Positions 1 through 8,691 are shown, counted from the stretch's first letter. The stretch is 64,000 nucleotides of DNA from AC-49 sp963766605 (GCA_963766605.1 CAVYAT010000001.1:868001-932000), one strand, 5' to 3'. Made by a program: numbers and translations. Notes: generated from the sequence alone by a model not told the origin.

Positions 1-984
1 CGTCGCACCGAAGACGCGACGGATCTCGACCGTGCAGTCGAACTTCGCCGCCGCGTCCTCGCACGCCGCCTGACACTCGCGTGCCATCGCCGCGAGCGTC
101 GCCGCGTCGAGGTGGCGCATGTCGAGCATCATCTCGCTGGCGCCCGCGACGGCGGTGATCACCGCCGGCTCGGAGCGGATCGAACCGACGGTCGCGACGC
201 CGCCGTTGCGGATGCCGACGTCGCGGATCTCCAGCGACGCCGTCGCCGCCGCCGCGAGCGTGTCGCGGCGCAGGTGCATCGGCGTCGAGCCGGCGTGCGC
301 CGACTGTCCGGCGAAGTTCACGAGGAAGCGCTCATCGCCGACCGTTCCCGCGACCGCCGACGCGAGCCGCCCGGTGTCCAGCAGCACCGGGCCCTGCTCG
401 ATGTGCAGCTCGAAGTAGGCCAGCGCACCGTCGAGGCGTTCGGAGGCCGCCCCAGCGCCGTCGAGGTCGATGTCGTTCTCGGCCAGCGCTTCCTGGAGCC
501 GCATGCCGTCGGCGTCGAGCAGGTCGCGGACCTCGTCGGGGTCGAGCGTCCCCGCGACGGCCGACGAGCCCAGCAGCGAGCGCCCGAAGCGCGCGCCCTC
601 CTCGTCGGCCCAGTCGACCAGCGCCACCGACAGCGGCGGCGGCGAGCCGAGCGCGGCCAGCGCGCGCATCGTGCCCAGCGCGGTCAGGATCCCCAGCGCG
701 CCGTCGAGCCACCCGCCCGACGGCACGGCGTCGATGTGCGAGCCGACGATGATGAACTCGTCGCGCTCGCCCGGCAGGTGCGCCCACAGGTTGCCGGCCT
801 CGTCGCGGTCGACCGTCAATCCGGGCAGCTCGTCGAGCTTGCTCTGAAGCCACGCGCGTGCGGCGCGCCAGTCGGCCGACCACGCCAGGCGCTTGGCTCC
901 CGCGTGCTTGCCGCCGCTGGCCGTCGCGAGCTCGTCGAGGTCGGCCAGGACGCCGTCGACGTCGATCGACAGCGCCACCGTCAT
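1..984 (-). CDS. N-carbamoyl-L-amino-acid hydrolase / hydantoinase-carbamoylase family, M20 (3' end outside window)
   Basis: Predicted zinc-dependent amidase that hydrolyses N-carbamoyl amino acids, the product of the hydantoinase encoded just upstream. The 328 visible residues carry the M20/M28 metal-site pattern: SHIDAVPSGG (His83, Asp85), the bridging Asp94 in WLDGALG, and the acidic pair in DWADEEGARFG (Glu128/Glu129). The later LHIEQGP motif is typical of the HyuC/AmaB and allantoate amidohydrolase group. The frame stays open to base 1, so roughly the last 80 residues of a usual ~410-residue protein lie outside. The ATG overlaps the hydantoinase stop (ATGA at 981-984), so the two are translationally coupled. 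Allantoate amidohydrolase or ureidopropionase activity are alternatives within the same family. Confidence 0.9.
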   Translation of the reverse strand, partial: MTVALSIDVDGVLADLDELATASGGKHAGAKRLAWSADWRAARAWLQSKLDELPGLTVDRDEAGNLWAHLPGERDEFIIVGSHIDAVPSGGWLDGALGILTALGTMRALAALGSPPPLSVALVDWADEEGARFGRSLLGSSAVAGTLDPDEVRDLLDADGMRLQEALAENDIDLDGAGAASERLDGALAYFELHIEQGPVLLDTGRLASAVAGTVGDERFLVNFAGQSAHAGSTPMHLRRDTLAAAATASLEIRDVGIRNGGVATVGSIRSEPAVITAVAGASEMMLDMRHLDAATLAAMARECQAACEDAAAKFDCTVEIRRVFGAT

Positions 985-2375
985 GCGGTGACGACGTGCG
1001 GGGCGGTCGTGGCCCGCGCCACGAAGCGGCCGTGGCCGGGCGAGGTCTTGATCTCCCCCTGGTCGTAGACGAGCGTCCCGCGGCAGTACGTCTGGCGCAC
1101 CGACGCGCTCGCGGTCTCGCCTTCGTAGAGGTCGTAATCGACGTTCATGAACGACGTCGCCGTGCCGTACGGCTTGGGGGCGCTGGGGTCGAAGACGACG
1201 ATGTCGGCGTGCTTGCCGGGCGTGATCGAGCCCTTGTCGGTCAGGCCGAAGCGCCGCGCGACCGTCGTGCTCGTACGGTCGACGAGCTGCTCGGGCGTGA
1301 TGTGGCCCGCCACGACGCCTTCGTCCCACAGCTTGGCGAGGCGGTGCTGGATGACCGGCAGGCCGTTGGGGACGAGCGAGAAGTCGTCTAGGCCGCGGGA
1401 CTTCTGCTCATCGTTGAACGGGCAGTGGTCGGTCGAGACGCTCTCGAGCACGCCGCGGTCGAGGTAGTCCCAGAGCGGCGCGTGGTTGGCGGCGTCGCGC
1501 AGCGGCGGCGAGCAGATGTAGCGACAGCCCTGCACGCCCGGCTTGCGCAGGTCGTCGATCGTGTTGACGAGGTACTGGGTGCACGTCTCGCCCGTCACCG
1601 GCGCTCCGCGCTGCTGCGCCGCCTCGATCTCGGCCGCCGCAGCGGCGCACGTCACATGGACGACGAACAGTTGCGTGCCGACCGCCTCGGCGATCCGGGC
1701 CGCGCGATCGGTCGCCTCGGCCTCGACCATCTCGGGCCGCGTCAGCGCGTGGTTGATCGCCGACGTGTCTCCGGCCGCCAACGCGCGGGAGACGTAGAGG
1801 TCGACGAGGTCGCCGTTCTCCGCGTGAACCATCGTGAGCGCGCCGAGGTCGCGCGCGCGCTCCATGACGGCCGCCATCTCGTCGTCGCGAACCATCAGCG
1901 CGCCCTTGTAGGCCATGAACAGCTTGAACGACGTGACGCCGGCCTGGACCATCGCCTCCATGTCGTCGATCGCCGCCGGAGTGGCGGCGCTGATCGCCAT
2001 GTGGAAGCCGTAGTCGACGTGGGCGGCGCCGTCGGCGCGGCCGTGCCACTGGTCGAGCGCCGATTGCAGCGACTCCGGCTCCTGCTGGATCGCGAAGTCG
2101 ACGAGGCAGGTCGTCCCGCCGGCGGCGGCGGCCTGCGTGCCGGTGTCGTAGTCGTCGGAGGACCACGTGCCCATGAACGGCATCGTCAGGTGGGTGTGGT
2201 TGTCGATCAGGCCCGGCAGCAGCAGGCAACCCGATGCGTCGACGACGGTGGCGCCGTTGTCCTCGATCTGGCCGACGGCGGCGATCCGCTCGCCCACGAC
2301 CAGCACATCGGCGTCGAAGGATCCGTCGGCTCCGACGACTCGCCCACCACGGAAGACCGTGCTGTGGTCGGTCAC
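981..2375 (-). CDS. D-hydantoinase / dihydropyrimidinase
   Basis: Cytoplasmic amidohydrolase predicted to open hydantoin or dihydropyrimidine rings to N-carbamoyl acids. All ligands of the binuclear metal site are visible: His60/His62 in DNHTHLTMPF, the lysine expected to be carbamylated (Lys151 in SFKLFMAYKG), His184 (MVHAEN), His240 (VVHVTC) and Asp316 (STDHCPFN). Length (464 residues) is normal for the family. It starts with GTG 13 bp after the SnoaL-like gene and overlaps the following carbamoylase by 4 bp, so the two enzymes form a two-step ring-opening pathway. Substrate (hydantoin, dihydropyrimidine or related imide) cannot be read from sequence. Confidence 0.92.
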   Translation of the reverse strand: MTDHSTVFRGGRVVGADGSFDADVLVVGERIAAVGQIEDNGATVVDASGCLLLPGLIDNHTHLTMPFMGTWSSDDYDTGTQAAAAGGTTCLVDFAIQQEPESLQSALDQWHGRADGAAHVDYGFHMAISAATPAAIDDMEAMVQAGVTSFKLFMAYKGALMVRDDEMAAVMERARDLGALTMVHAENGDLVDLYVSRALAAGDTSAINHALTRPEMVEAEATDRAARIAEAVGTQLFVVHVTCAAAAAEIEAAQQRGAPVTGETCTQYLVNTIDDLRKPGVQGCRYICSPPLRDAANHAPLWDYLDRGVLESVSTDHCPFNDEQKSRGLDDFSLVPNGLPVIQHRLAKLWDEGVVAGHITPEQLVDRTSTTVARRFGLTDKGSITPGKHADIVVFDPSAPKPYGTATSFMNVDYDLYEGETASASVRQTYCRGTLVYDQGEIKTSPGHGRFVARATTAPHVVTA

Positions 2376-2388
2376 GCCACCAAGTATT

Positions 2389-2745
2389 TCACCCGTAGTG
2401 GGCGAGGACCGAGACGACCTTGTGACCGGGTCCGAGCGTCATCACCTCGGCTGCGAGCCGGTCCTGAACGCTGACGTAGTGCAGCGTCACCGAATCGACG
2501 CCGACGAGCGTGGCGATCGGCTGGAAGCGCAGGTCGGGGAAGCGCTCGAGGGCCCGCGAGAAGTAGGCGCGCAGGGCGTCCTTGCCGTGCAGCGTGCCGG
2601 TCGGGTCGTCGTTGAGCGCGACGACGAACGGCGAGACGAACACGATGTCATCGTCGTAGTGGCTGAGGATCTCATCGAGATCGTGGGCGTTCCAGGCCGC
2701 GTACCACTCGTCCGGGAAGCGCGCGGCCGCCTCTGCGTCGAGCAC
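2389..2745 (-). CDS. SnoaL-like / NTF2-fold protein
   Basis: 118-residue single-domain protein of the NTF2/SnoaL cone fold. It opens with an amphipathic helix containing WYAAWNAHDLDEILSHY, the usual start of polyketide-cyclase-like SnoaL proteins, followed by DDDIVFVSP and the LHGKDALRAYF stretch characteristic of the family. Members are small ligand-binding proteins or cyclases/isomerases. It sits in the minus-strand operon 7 bp downstream of a small SH3-like protein and 13 bp upstream of the hydantoinase, so a role in the same cyclic-amide pathway is plausible but unproven. Confidence 0.75.
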   Translation of the reverse strand: MLDAEAAARFPDEWYAAWNAHDLDEILSHYDDDIVFVSPFVVALNDDPTGTLHGKDALRAYFSRALERFPDLRFQPIATLVGVDSVTLHYVSVQDRLAAEVMTLGPGHKVVSVLAHYG

Positions 2746-2752
2746 CGTCAGA

Positions 2753-2962
2753 TCACCCCTCGTCGCGCGGGATCACGCGGTCGATCGCGACCAGCTCGCC
2801 CGACTGGGTCTCGGGGTGGACGACCATGACCGTCGGCGGGCCGCCGAACCAGGCGCTCGTCTCACCCTCGCCGACGTAGACGCCGGGGCGCTGCGAGCCG
2901 TCGTCCTCCATCACCCAGACCGGCTGGCCCCTGTGGAACTGTCCGTCGCCGATGTCGGTCAT
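2753..2962 (-). CDS. small hypothetical protein, SH3-like composition
   Basis: 69-residue protein of unknown function. The sequence is rich in short beta-strand segments (GQPVWVMEDDG, PGVYVGEGETSAWFGG, TVMVVHPETQSGELVAIDRV), suggesting a small SH3-like beta-barrel. The ATG at 2962 was chosen because the conserved-looking segment begins there; the frame is open further upstream but with arginine-rich shadow-like sequence. It is the first gene of the minus-strand run leading to the hydantoinase (7 bp before the next ATG). Confidence 0.6.
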   Translation of the reverse strand: MTDIGDGQFHRGQPVWVMEDDGSQRPGVYVGEGETSAWFGGPPTVMVVHPETQSGELVAIDRVIPRDEG

Positions 2963-2982
2963 GGCTGCCAGTGTAGAACCGG

Positions 2983-3192
2983 TCAGCCGATCTGGTAGAT
3001 CTGCGCGCGCCCCAGGCAGGTCCCGCCGCCCGCAAAGCTCGTGTCGTTCTCGATCACGACCGTCGTCGTGTGGGTGCCGTCGGTGCTGATCGTGAACACG
3101 CCCTTGACCGCGCGGTCGGCGACCGCCGACGCCCCGCTGGTGACACTCGCCGACGACGCGAACGAGCCGCCGAATGTCGGCGCCGAGCCCAT
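2983..3192 (-). CDS. small hypothetical protein
   Basis: 69-residue reading frame with strong G/C third-position bias, so probably coding. The product is Ser/Ala-rich at the N-terminus and then predicted beta-strand (GVFTISTDGTHTTTVVIEND), ending CLGRAQIYQIG. It has no signal peptide in the frame as started here, yet it resembles the C-terminal piece of a secreted beta-rich protein. It could be a remnant or could use an unrecognised upstream GTG/TTG start. Function unknown. Confidence 0.4.
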   Translation of the reverse strand: MGSAPTFGGSFASSASVTSGASAVADRAVKGVFTISTDGTHTTTVVIENDTSFAGGGTCLGRAQIYQIG

Positions 3193-3235
3193 CCGCGTAG
3201 CGCGGTCTGCGGCGCATCCTCTTCACCCCGGTCCT

Positions 3236-3258
3236 GGGTCGTGTTGCTAACGCGACCC
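3236..3258. repeat. imperfect inverted repeat, possible terminator
   Basis: GGGTCGTGTT (3236-3245), loop GCT, AACGCGACCC (3249-3258); 9 of 10 positions pair. It lies just downstream of the minus-strand SnoaL gene (stop at 3272) and upstream of the next minus-strand gene, so a transcription terminator for the former is the simplest reading. No T-tract follows; a protein-binding site is the alternative. Confidence 0.35.
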
Positions 3259-3271
3259 TAACGTCGCCGGG

Positions 3272-3640
3272 TCAGGCGGGACGAAAACCGGAGCAGATGA
3301 CGCGCATCCAGCCGATCTTGCCGTCGCGCTGCGCCAGATAGGCCTGCTGCTCGACCACGAACGGCCCGTCGGCGTTGTGACCGCGGAAGCGGTAGCCGAC
3401 CCGCTCGCGATCGGAGAACGCGTCGGTCTCGACCCGCTCGAGCGTCTCGATCTCGTCGGAGTCGTCGAACCACACGCGCAGCACGCCCGTGATCAGCGCC
3501 TCCGGGTCATCGGCCTCCCAGCTGCGTCGCGGCGTCAGCGCGCGGAAGTCGATCTGCGGATGCAGGAGTTCGGCGAGGCCGTCGAAGTCCTTCTCCGACA
3601 GGGCGCGCGCCCACTCGCTGCCGAGCGTGGTCTCAGACAT
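3272..3640 (-). CDS. SnoaL-like / NTF2-fold protein
   Basis: 122-residue NTF2-fold protein. It begins with WARALSEKDFDGLAELLHPQIDFRALTPRRSWEADDPEALI, the helix-strand pattern of SnoaL-like proteins, and ends with the strand pair VEQQAYLAQRDGKIGWMRVICSGFRP. No catalytic residue can be assigned with confidence. It stands apart from the hydantoinase operon behind an inverted repeat and is divergent from the membrane-protein gene at 3683. Confidence 0.75.
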   Translation of the reverse strand: MSETTLGSEWARALSEKDFDGLAELLHPQIDFRALTPRRSWEADDPEALITGVLRVWFDDSDEIETLERVETDAFSDRERVGYRFRGHNADGPFVVEQQAYLAQRDGKIGWMRVICSGFRPA

Positions 3641-3682
3641 GGGCCGATGCTACGCCCAGCGCGGGTTAGATTCACTGGCGGC

Positions 3683-4168
3683 ATGGAGCTCAAGACCCCG
3701 AAGCTGCTCGGGCTGCCGTGGCAGGTGTGGATACCGGGGCTGATGGTCGTCCTGGTCGCGGCGCTGGTCTTCGACGACGACCCGGTGTTCCGCGTCGTCT
3801 ACGTGGTCGGCATCGTCCTCCTCGGATGGTTGCTGGCGATCATGGCGATCGCTCAGCGTGCCGGTGCCGACGGGCCGCCGCGGATCGTCTTCACCTCTGA
3901 GGGGATCGTGGCGACGCTGTGGACGCTGCGCTGGGAGGACGTCAGCGCGGTGTCGATCGGGGAGCGCGGCAAGCAGCGGTGGCTCGCGGTGATGCCGAAC
4001 CGTGTGAGCGCGATTGCGACCACCTCGCGCTTCATCGCTTTGAACCTGCGGCTGTCGGGTCGACGGGGCCGGGCACCGATCCGGATCCCCGAATCGATCG
4101 CCGACCGCCCGCTCGAGGAACTCATCGCCGAGATGGAGTCCGCGGCCGGGCGCTCCCTGCACGCGTGA
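3683..4168 (+). CDS. membrane protein with PH-like cytoplasmic domain
   Basis: 161 residues. Two adjacent hydrophobic helices occupy about residues 13-55 (WIPGLMVVLVAALVF and VVYVVGIVLLGWLLAIMAIA). A soluble beta-rich domain follows, starting at IVFTSEGIVATLWTLRWEDVSAVSI; this GxxxxxxxLRWEDVxxV pattern is typical of bacterial PH-like domains of the YdbT/DUF304 type. Function unknown; membrane association is clear. It is the first of a plus-strand set of small membrane or envelope genes. Confidence 0.65.
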   Translation: MELKTPKLLGLPWQVWIPGLMVVLVAALVFDDDPVFRVVYVVGIVLLGWLLAIMAIAQRAGADGPPRIVFTSEGIVATLWTLRWEDVSAVSIGERGKQRWLAVMPNRVSAIATTSRFIALNLRLSGRRGRAPIRIPESIADRPLEELIAEMESAAGRSLHA

Positions 4169-4241
4169 TCGTTCACGCCGCCAAGCGGGGCGAGAACATG
4201 CTGCCCATGCGCGACGGCGCGGGTTGCGCAACACTCAGCCG

Positions 4242-4520
4242 ATGAGTGGGCAACAACCGGGTCCTACGCTGCCGCCGGACCCCGGACTCTCCGACCCGGC
4301 CGTCAAGAAGAGCCAGGACGATCGCAACCGCCAGATCGCGATCGCGATCATCGCCGGCATCGCGATCCTGTTCGCGCTGCTCAACTCCCAGGAGGTCAAG
4401 GTCAACTGGATCGTGACCTCGTGGAAGACGCCGCTGATCCTCGTCATCGGGCTCGCCGTCGCGGCCGGCTACCTGACGGCATGGCTGATCGCGCGCCGCC
4501 ACAAGAAGAAGCCGGACTGA
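4242..4520 (+). CDS. LapA-family (DUF1049) membrane protein
   Basis: 92 residues. Hydrophilic N-terminus, then RQIAIAIIAGIAILFALLNSQEVKVNWIVTSWKTPLILVIGLAVAAGYLTAWLI: two membrane helices separated by the N-S/T-Q-E-V-K-V-x-W motif diagnostic of the LapA domain, and a basic tail RRHKKKPD. ATG at 4242 is preferred over an in-frame TTG 18 bp upstream. In proteobacteria LapA helps assemble lipopolysaccharide; in actinobacteria the role is unknown. Confidence 0.8.
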   Translation: MSGQQPGPTLPPDPGLSDPAVKKSQDDRNRQIAIAIIAGIAILFALLNSQEVKVNWIVTSWKTPLILVIGLAVAAGYLTAWLIARRHKKKPD

Positions 4521-4537
4521 CGTAGGATCGCGCGATC

Positions 4538-5122
4538 ATGAGCGATACCGTCGATGTGACCGTGGTGCGGACAAGCGACGAGCCTCCGATCAGGATCTCG
4601 TGGTGGGTGCTGGCGGTCGTCGGCGCCATCTCGATCGCGATCGGCATTGCCGCGATGGTGTGGCCCAAGCCGACGCTGACCGTCATCGGCGTCCTGTTCG
4701 GCGCCTACCTCGCGTTCTGGGGCGCGGTCGGCCTGCTCAACGCCGTCGCGGCCCCGGAGGACACGCCGACCGGGCTGCGGATCGTGGCGCTGTTGATCGG
4801 GATCCTGGCGCTGCTCGTCGGGCTGTTGCTGATCGTCGATCCCGGCAAGTCGAGCCAGGTCCTGGTCTGGATCCTCGGGTTCTGGCTGTGCCTGCTCGGG
4901 GCGCTGGAGATCGTCCGCGCGATCGTCGTGCGCGCGGGCCGCGTGTGGCACGCGATCTGGGGCCTCGTCGTGCTCGTCGCCGGGATCATCCTGCTGTCGA
5001 ACTCGAAGGTCGGGCTCGGCACGCTGGTCGTGATCGTCGGCGTCACGCTGATCCTCCAGGGGCTGATGGAGATCATGCTCGCGCTGCTGCTGCGCAAGGC
5101 CCAGCAAGAGGCCGCGACGTGA
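4538..5122 (+). CDS. HdeD family (DUF308) six-helix membrane protein
   Basis: 194 residues with six hydrophobic helices arranged as paired repeats: WWVLAVVGAISIAIGIAAMVWP, LTVIGVLFGAYLAFWGAVGLLNA, IVALLIGILALLVGLLLIVDP, LVWILGFWLCLLGALEI, IWGLVVLVAGIILL and LVVIVGVTLILQGLMEIMLALLL. The recurring helix-ending W-P or D-P and small-residue spacing are typical of the HdeD/DUF308 family, linked to acid stress in E. coli but of unknown function here. Its stop overlaps the GTG start of the next gene (GTGA), indicating co-translation with the lipoprotein. Confidence 0.85.
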   Translation: MSDTVDVTVVRTSDEPPIRISWWVLAVVGAISIAIGIAAMVWPKPTLTVIGVLFGAYLAFWGAVGLLNAVAAPEDTPTGLRIVALLIGILALLVGLLLIVDPGKSSQVLVWILGFWLCLLGALEIVRAIVVRAGRVWHAIWGLVVLVAGIILLSNSKVGLGTLVVIVGVTLILQGLMEIMLALLLRKAQQEAAT

Positions 5123-5574
5123 GACGCAGCGCGGCCGCGCTGGTCGTCGCCGCGCTCGCCATCGGCGCCGCGGCATGCGGCTCGTCGAGCTCGCCGCAGG
5201 ACGTCGCCAAGAGCAACGGCGAGAAGGTCGGCAAGGCAGCCAAGGAGCTGACGAGCGCCAGCAGCGTCGCCGACGTCGAGAGCGGCGTGAAGGACCTCCA
5301 GGCGGCGCTCCAGGACGTCGAGAAGAACGTCAAGGACAAGAGCGGTCAGCTCAAGAAGGAGGTCGACTCGACCAAGGCGTCGCTGACGACCGCGTTCGAC
5401 GGCGTCAAGGAAGCCGTCAAGTCGCGCGACATCAGCGCCCTGTCGAGCTCGATCGGCGCGTTCCAGGTCGCGGTCAGCAACATCGGCGACGACGCGACGG
5501 CGCTCGGTGCCTCGAGCGACAAGATCGTCAAGGCGTTCTGGACCGGCGTCAAGGACGGCTACAACTCGGGCTAG
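5119..5574 (+). CDS. putative lipoprotein with coiled-coil region
   Basis: 151 residues starting with GTG inside the stop of the HdeD gene. The N-terminus MRRSAAALVVAALAIGAAAC is a short signal peptide ending in an AAAC lipobox-like site, so Cys20 is probably lipidated; the box is weak because Ala rather than Leu is at -3. The mature part is almost all helix with lysine/aspartate-rich heptads (DVEKNVKDKSGQLKKEVDS) that predict a coiled coil. Function unknown; expected on the outer face of the membrane. The stop codon shares the palindrome CTAG (5571-5574) with the stop of the convergent gene. Confidence 0.75.
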   Translation: MRRSAAALVVAALAIGAAACGSSSSPQDVAKSNGEKVGKAAKELTSASSVADVESGVKDLQAALQDVEKNVKDKSGQLKKEVDSTKASLTTAFDGVKEAVKSRDISALSSSIGAFQVAVSNIGDDATALGASSDKIVKAFWTGVKDGYNSG

Positions 5575-5999
5575 CTCGGGCGCTCCTCCCAGTTCACGGC
5601 GAGCTGGTAGATGACGACCACGTCGAGCGTGATGATCAGCAGCGAGAACAGCGGGAACGCGGTCACCGTTCCGAACTGCGCCAGCGCGCTGATGGCGGCG
5701 AACACGATCGCCACCACGCGCGACAGGTTCGACGCCGTGTAGAGCCCCATCGCGGTCAGGATCTGGATCGCGCCGACGATCATCGAGACCCAGCCCCAGC
5801 CGGTGGTGCTCCAGACGACGACGCCGTGGCCGCTGCCGATGTTGGCGACCTGGTGGCTGTTGAGGATCGCCGCCAGGCCGTAGAGGACGCCGAATCCGCC
5901 GGTGAGGAACAGGACGATCGCGGCGAACGCGATCCAGGCGTTGCCCCGCGCGCCCTTGAACGGTCCATCGTCGCCGGCGGGATCTGAGGTTACGGACAT
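5571..5999 (-). CDS. DUF7144-like four-helix membrane protein
   Basis: 142 residues with four membrane helices: WIAFAAIVLFLTGGFGVLYGLAAIL, WGWVSMIVGAIQILTAMGLY, VVAIVFAAISALAQFGTVTAFPLFSLL and IITLDVVVIYQLAV. The pattern W-x-x-F-A-x-I-x-L-F-L-x-G-x-F-x-V-x-Y-G matches a widespread actinobacterial membrane family annotated DUF7144. ATG at 5999 is chosen over an in-frame GTG 9 bp upstream. It is convergent with the lipoprotein gene, sharing the CTAG stop overlap. Confidence 0.7.
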   Translation of the reverse strand: MSVTSDPAGDDGPFKGARGNAWIAFAAIVLFLTGGFGVLYGLAAILNSHQVANIGSGHGVVVWSTTGWGWVSMIVGAIQILTAMGLYTASNLSRVVAIVFAAISALAQFGTVTAFPLFSLLIITLDVVVIYQLAVNWEERPS

Positions 6000-6069
6000 G
6001 GCTCGCACGGTCGGCTAGAAGAGGGTGAGCGAGCGTCACCCGGCCGGGGTGACGCGATACGGTCCGCCG

Positions 6070-8691
6070 ATGAGCGACCGTGCGGGGGCCGCTACGCACG
6101 ACCGGCGCGCGATGATCATCCGCCGGCGCCTGATCGACAGGCTCCATGCCCGGGACGCCGCGCCGCTCACCGTCGTCACCGGGCCGGCCGGCGCCGGCAA
6201 GACGGTGCTGCTCCAGACGTGGGCGGCGCAGCGCGGCGACGGGCACGTGCGGATCGCAACGCTCGACGCCGCCGCCGGCAGCGTCGGCGGGCTGTGGGAC
6301 AGACTGGCGCCGGCGCTCGGCGCCGCTCCCCGCCACGACGACGCTCCGGCGAGCGCCGACGAGCTCGCCGACCGGGTGCTCGTACTCGCGAGCGGGCCGC
6401 GCCGGCGCGGGCGGACGCTCGTCCTCGACGACCTGCACCTCGCCGACTCCGACAGCACGCGCCAGGTGCTGTCGCGGCTGCTGGCCGAGCCGTCGGCGCC
6501 CCGAATCGTACTGTCGAGCCGGATCGACCCCGGGCTGGCGCTGCACCGCATGCGGCTGGCCGGGACGCTGACGGAGATCCGCGGCGACGACCTCGCGTTC
6601 ACGCTCGACGAGGCGGGCGAGCTGCTGGCGTGCCACGACATCGCGCTGTCGAGCGGCGCGCTGGCGCTGCTGTGGGAGCGCACCGAGGGCTGGGCGGCGG
6701 GCCTGCGGCTGGCGGCGCTCTCGCTGGCCGGGCGCGCGGACCCCGAGGCGTTCGTGGCCGACTTTGCCGGCGACGACCGCGCGGTCGTCGCCTACCTGAT
6801 CGACGAGGTGCTCGAGCGTCAGCCCGAGAGCGCCCGCGAGCTGCTGCTCGCGACGTCGGTCGCCGACCGGGTCAGCGTTTCGCTGGCCAATGCGCTGACC
6901 GGCCGCGACGACGCCGCAGCGGTACTCGACGACCTCGTCGCCGCCAACGCTTTGGTGATCCCGCTCGACCGTCGCGGCGACTGGTTTCGCTACCACGCCC
7001 TGCTCGCCGATCTGCTGCGCGCCCAGCTCGCGCGCCGCGGTCCGCAGGCCGTCGCGCGCCAGCACCGGCGTGCGGCGGCGTGGTTCCTGGACCGCGACGA
7101 CGTGCGCACGGCGCTGCGTCACAGCGCACAGGCCCACGACTGGGATCGCGTGACGGCGATCGCCGCCGACCACTGGCTCGCGCTGCGCGCGCACGACGGC
7201 CCGCTGCTCGACGCCGCGCTGCGGGGATTCCCGCGCGCGGAGCTGACGGTGCGGCCCTACGCCGCGCTGGTGGCCGCCGCGCGCGCCCTCGACAACGACG
7301 AGCGCGGCGAGGCGGACGGCCATCTGCGCACGGCCGTCACGATGCGAGCGCGCGTGGCGGGCGCGCGCCGGGCGCGCTTCGCGCGCGACCTGGCGGTGGT
7401 GCGGCTGCGGCGCGCGGGGCGCGACGGCGATGTGGCAACCGCGCTGCGCCAGTGGACCGTGATCGCGGCGGCGGGCGACGACGATCCGGCGCGCGGGCGC
7501 CACGCGCAGGCGCTCGCGGCGCTCGAGCTCGGCCGCCTGTGCGGCGCCGACGGCGACAGCGACGCGGCGCTGCACCTGGCCGTCGCCGGCCGGCTCGCGC
7601 GCGCGGGCGACGACGCCCAGCTCGAGGCCAGCGCCGGCGGCGAGCGCGCGTGGCTACACGCCCTCGACGGTGAGCTGAGCGGCGCGCGGCGCGCCGCCCG
7701 GGCCGCGGTCGCGCGGGCGGGCGATGACGACGGGCCGCCCGGATCGGCGCTGCTGGCCGAGGCACTCGTCGCGGCCGAGGTCGGCGACCTGGAAGCAGCG
7801 GGCGACCAGCTCGTCGCCGCGCGCAGCGCGATCGACGCCGACCCGTCGACCCACGGCCGCCTGCGCGCGCTCGAGGTCGAACTCGTCAACGCCCGCGTCG
7901 CGCTGCTCGGCTCCGCCCCTGCGGCGCTCGCGGCCTGCGACCGGCTGCGCGCCGCACTGCACGATTGGGAGGTGCCGCAGCGGCTCGCCGATCTCGGGCA
8001 TGCGCAGGTCGCCGACCTGCTCGTCCGTGCCGGCCGGCCGCAGGAGGCGCTGGCCCAGGTGGCGGTCGTGCCGGACCGCCGCGGCGGCAGCGCGGTCGGC
8101 GTCGCGCGCGCGACGGCACTACTGGCCCTGGCGCGCAGCGACGAGGCCCTGGCCCAGGGCCGCGCCGCGGCCGGCGACGAATACGCGACGCTGCCGTGCG
8201 CGGTCGCCGCCGCGGCGATCGCCGCGGCCGCCGCCGAGGCCGAGGGCGACCACGGCCAGGCCCAGCGCCTCGCCGAACAGGCGCTCGACCTCGCCGAGCC
8301 CGAGGGCGTGAGACTGGGGCTCGCCGTGGCGCTCGACGGGCTGGAGGCCGTGCTGCAGCGGCTGCTGCGCGTCGGCACGGCGCACCGGTCGCTCATCGCC
8401 GAGGTCCTCGAACTGGCCCGCTCGGGAGCCGCGGCGACCGACGACGGCGTCGCGCCATTGCACGACCCGCTGTCGACCCGCGAGCTGACCGTGCTGCGCT
8501 ACCTGCCGACGCTACTGTCGTCGACCGAGATTGCCGCCGAGCTGTTCGTGACCGTCAATACGGTCAAGAGCCACCTCAAGAGCATCTACCGCAAGCTCGA
8601 GGTCTCCAGCCGCCGCGAGGCGGTGCAGCGCGCCCGCGACCTCGGGCTGGTCGCGTCGACGGGCCTCAGCGCTGCGCGCCGCGGGCCGTGA
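6070..8691 (+). CDS. LAL-type (large ATP-binding) LuxR family transcriptional regulator, MalT-like
   Basis: About 873 residues. An N-terminal STAND/NACHT-like ATPase begins with Walker A GPAGAGKT (about residues 38-45) and a Walker B-like TLVLDDLHL about 90 residues later. A winged-helix and TPR-like helical array rich in Ala/Arg follows. The C-terminus is a LuxR helix-turn-helix (LSTRELTVLRYLPTLLSSTEIAAELF then VNTVKSHLKSIYRKL). Family members are inducer-sensing activators of catabolic or secondary-metabolite genes. Start is uncertain: ATG at 6070 is chosen, GTG at 6025 is in frame. The last 26 bp overlap, tail to tail, the gene for a small paralogous protein on the other strand. Confidence 0.88.
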   Translation: MSDRAGAATHDRRAMIIRRRLIDRLHARDAAPLTVVTGPAGAGKTVLLQTWAAQRGDGHVRIATLDAAAGSVGGLWDRLAPALGAAPRHDDAPASADELADRVLVLASGPRRRGRTLVLDDLHLADSDSTRQVLSRLLAEPSAPRIVLSSRIDPGLALHRMRLAGTLTEIRGDDLAFTLDEAGELLACHDIALSSGALALLWERTEGWAAGLRLAALSLAGRADPEAFVADFAGDDRAVVAYLIDEVLERQPESARELLLATSVADRVSVSLANALTGRDDAAAVLDDLVAANALVIPLDRRGDWFRYHALLADLLRAQLARRGPQAVARQHRRAAAWFLDRDDVRTALRHSAQAHDWDRVTAIAADHWLALRAHDGPLLDAALRGFPRAELTVRPYAALVAAARALDNDERGEADGHLRTAVTMRARVAGARRARFARDLAVVRLRRAGRDGDVATALRQWTVIAAAGDDDPARGRHAQALAALELGRLCGADGDSDAALHLAVAGRLARAGDDAQLEASAGGERAWLHALDGELSGARRAARAAVARAGDDDGPPGSALLAEALVAAEVGDLEAAGDQLVAARSAIDADPSTHGRLRALEVELVNARVALLGSAPAALAACDRLRAALHDWEVPQRLADLGHAQVADLLVRAGRPQEALAQVAVVPDRRGGSAVGVARATALLALARSDEALAQGRAAAGDEYATLPCAVAAAAIAAAAAEAEGDHGQAQRLAEQALDLAEPEGVRLGLAVALDGLEAVLQRLLRVGTAHRSLIAEVLELARSGAAATDDGVAPLHDPLSTRELTVLRYLPTLLSSTEIAAELFVTVNTVKSHLKSIYRKLEVSSRREAVQRARDLGLVASTGLSAARRGP

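Noticed and set aside
332..883. 183-residue Arg-rich reading frame on the minus strand
   Set aside because: Shadow of the carbamoylase; the true frame (1-984) has clear M20 motifs while this one is low-complexity Arg/Gly/Ala.
4705..7575. 956-residue minus-strand reading frame through HdeD, lipoprotein and LuxR genes
   Set aside because: Antisense shadow caused by high GC; Arg/Ala/Gln-rich with no domain, covering four well-supported genes.
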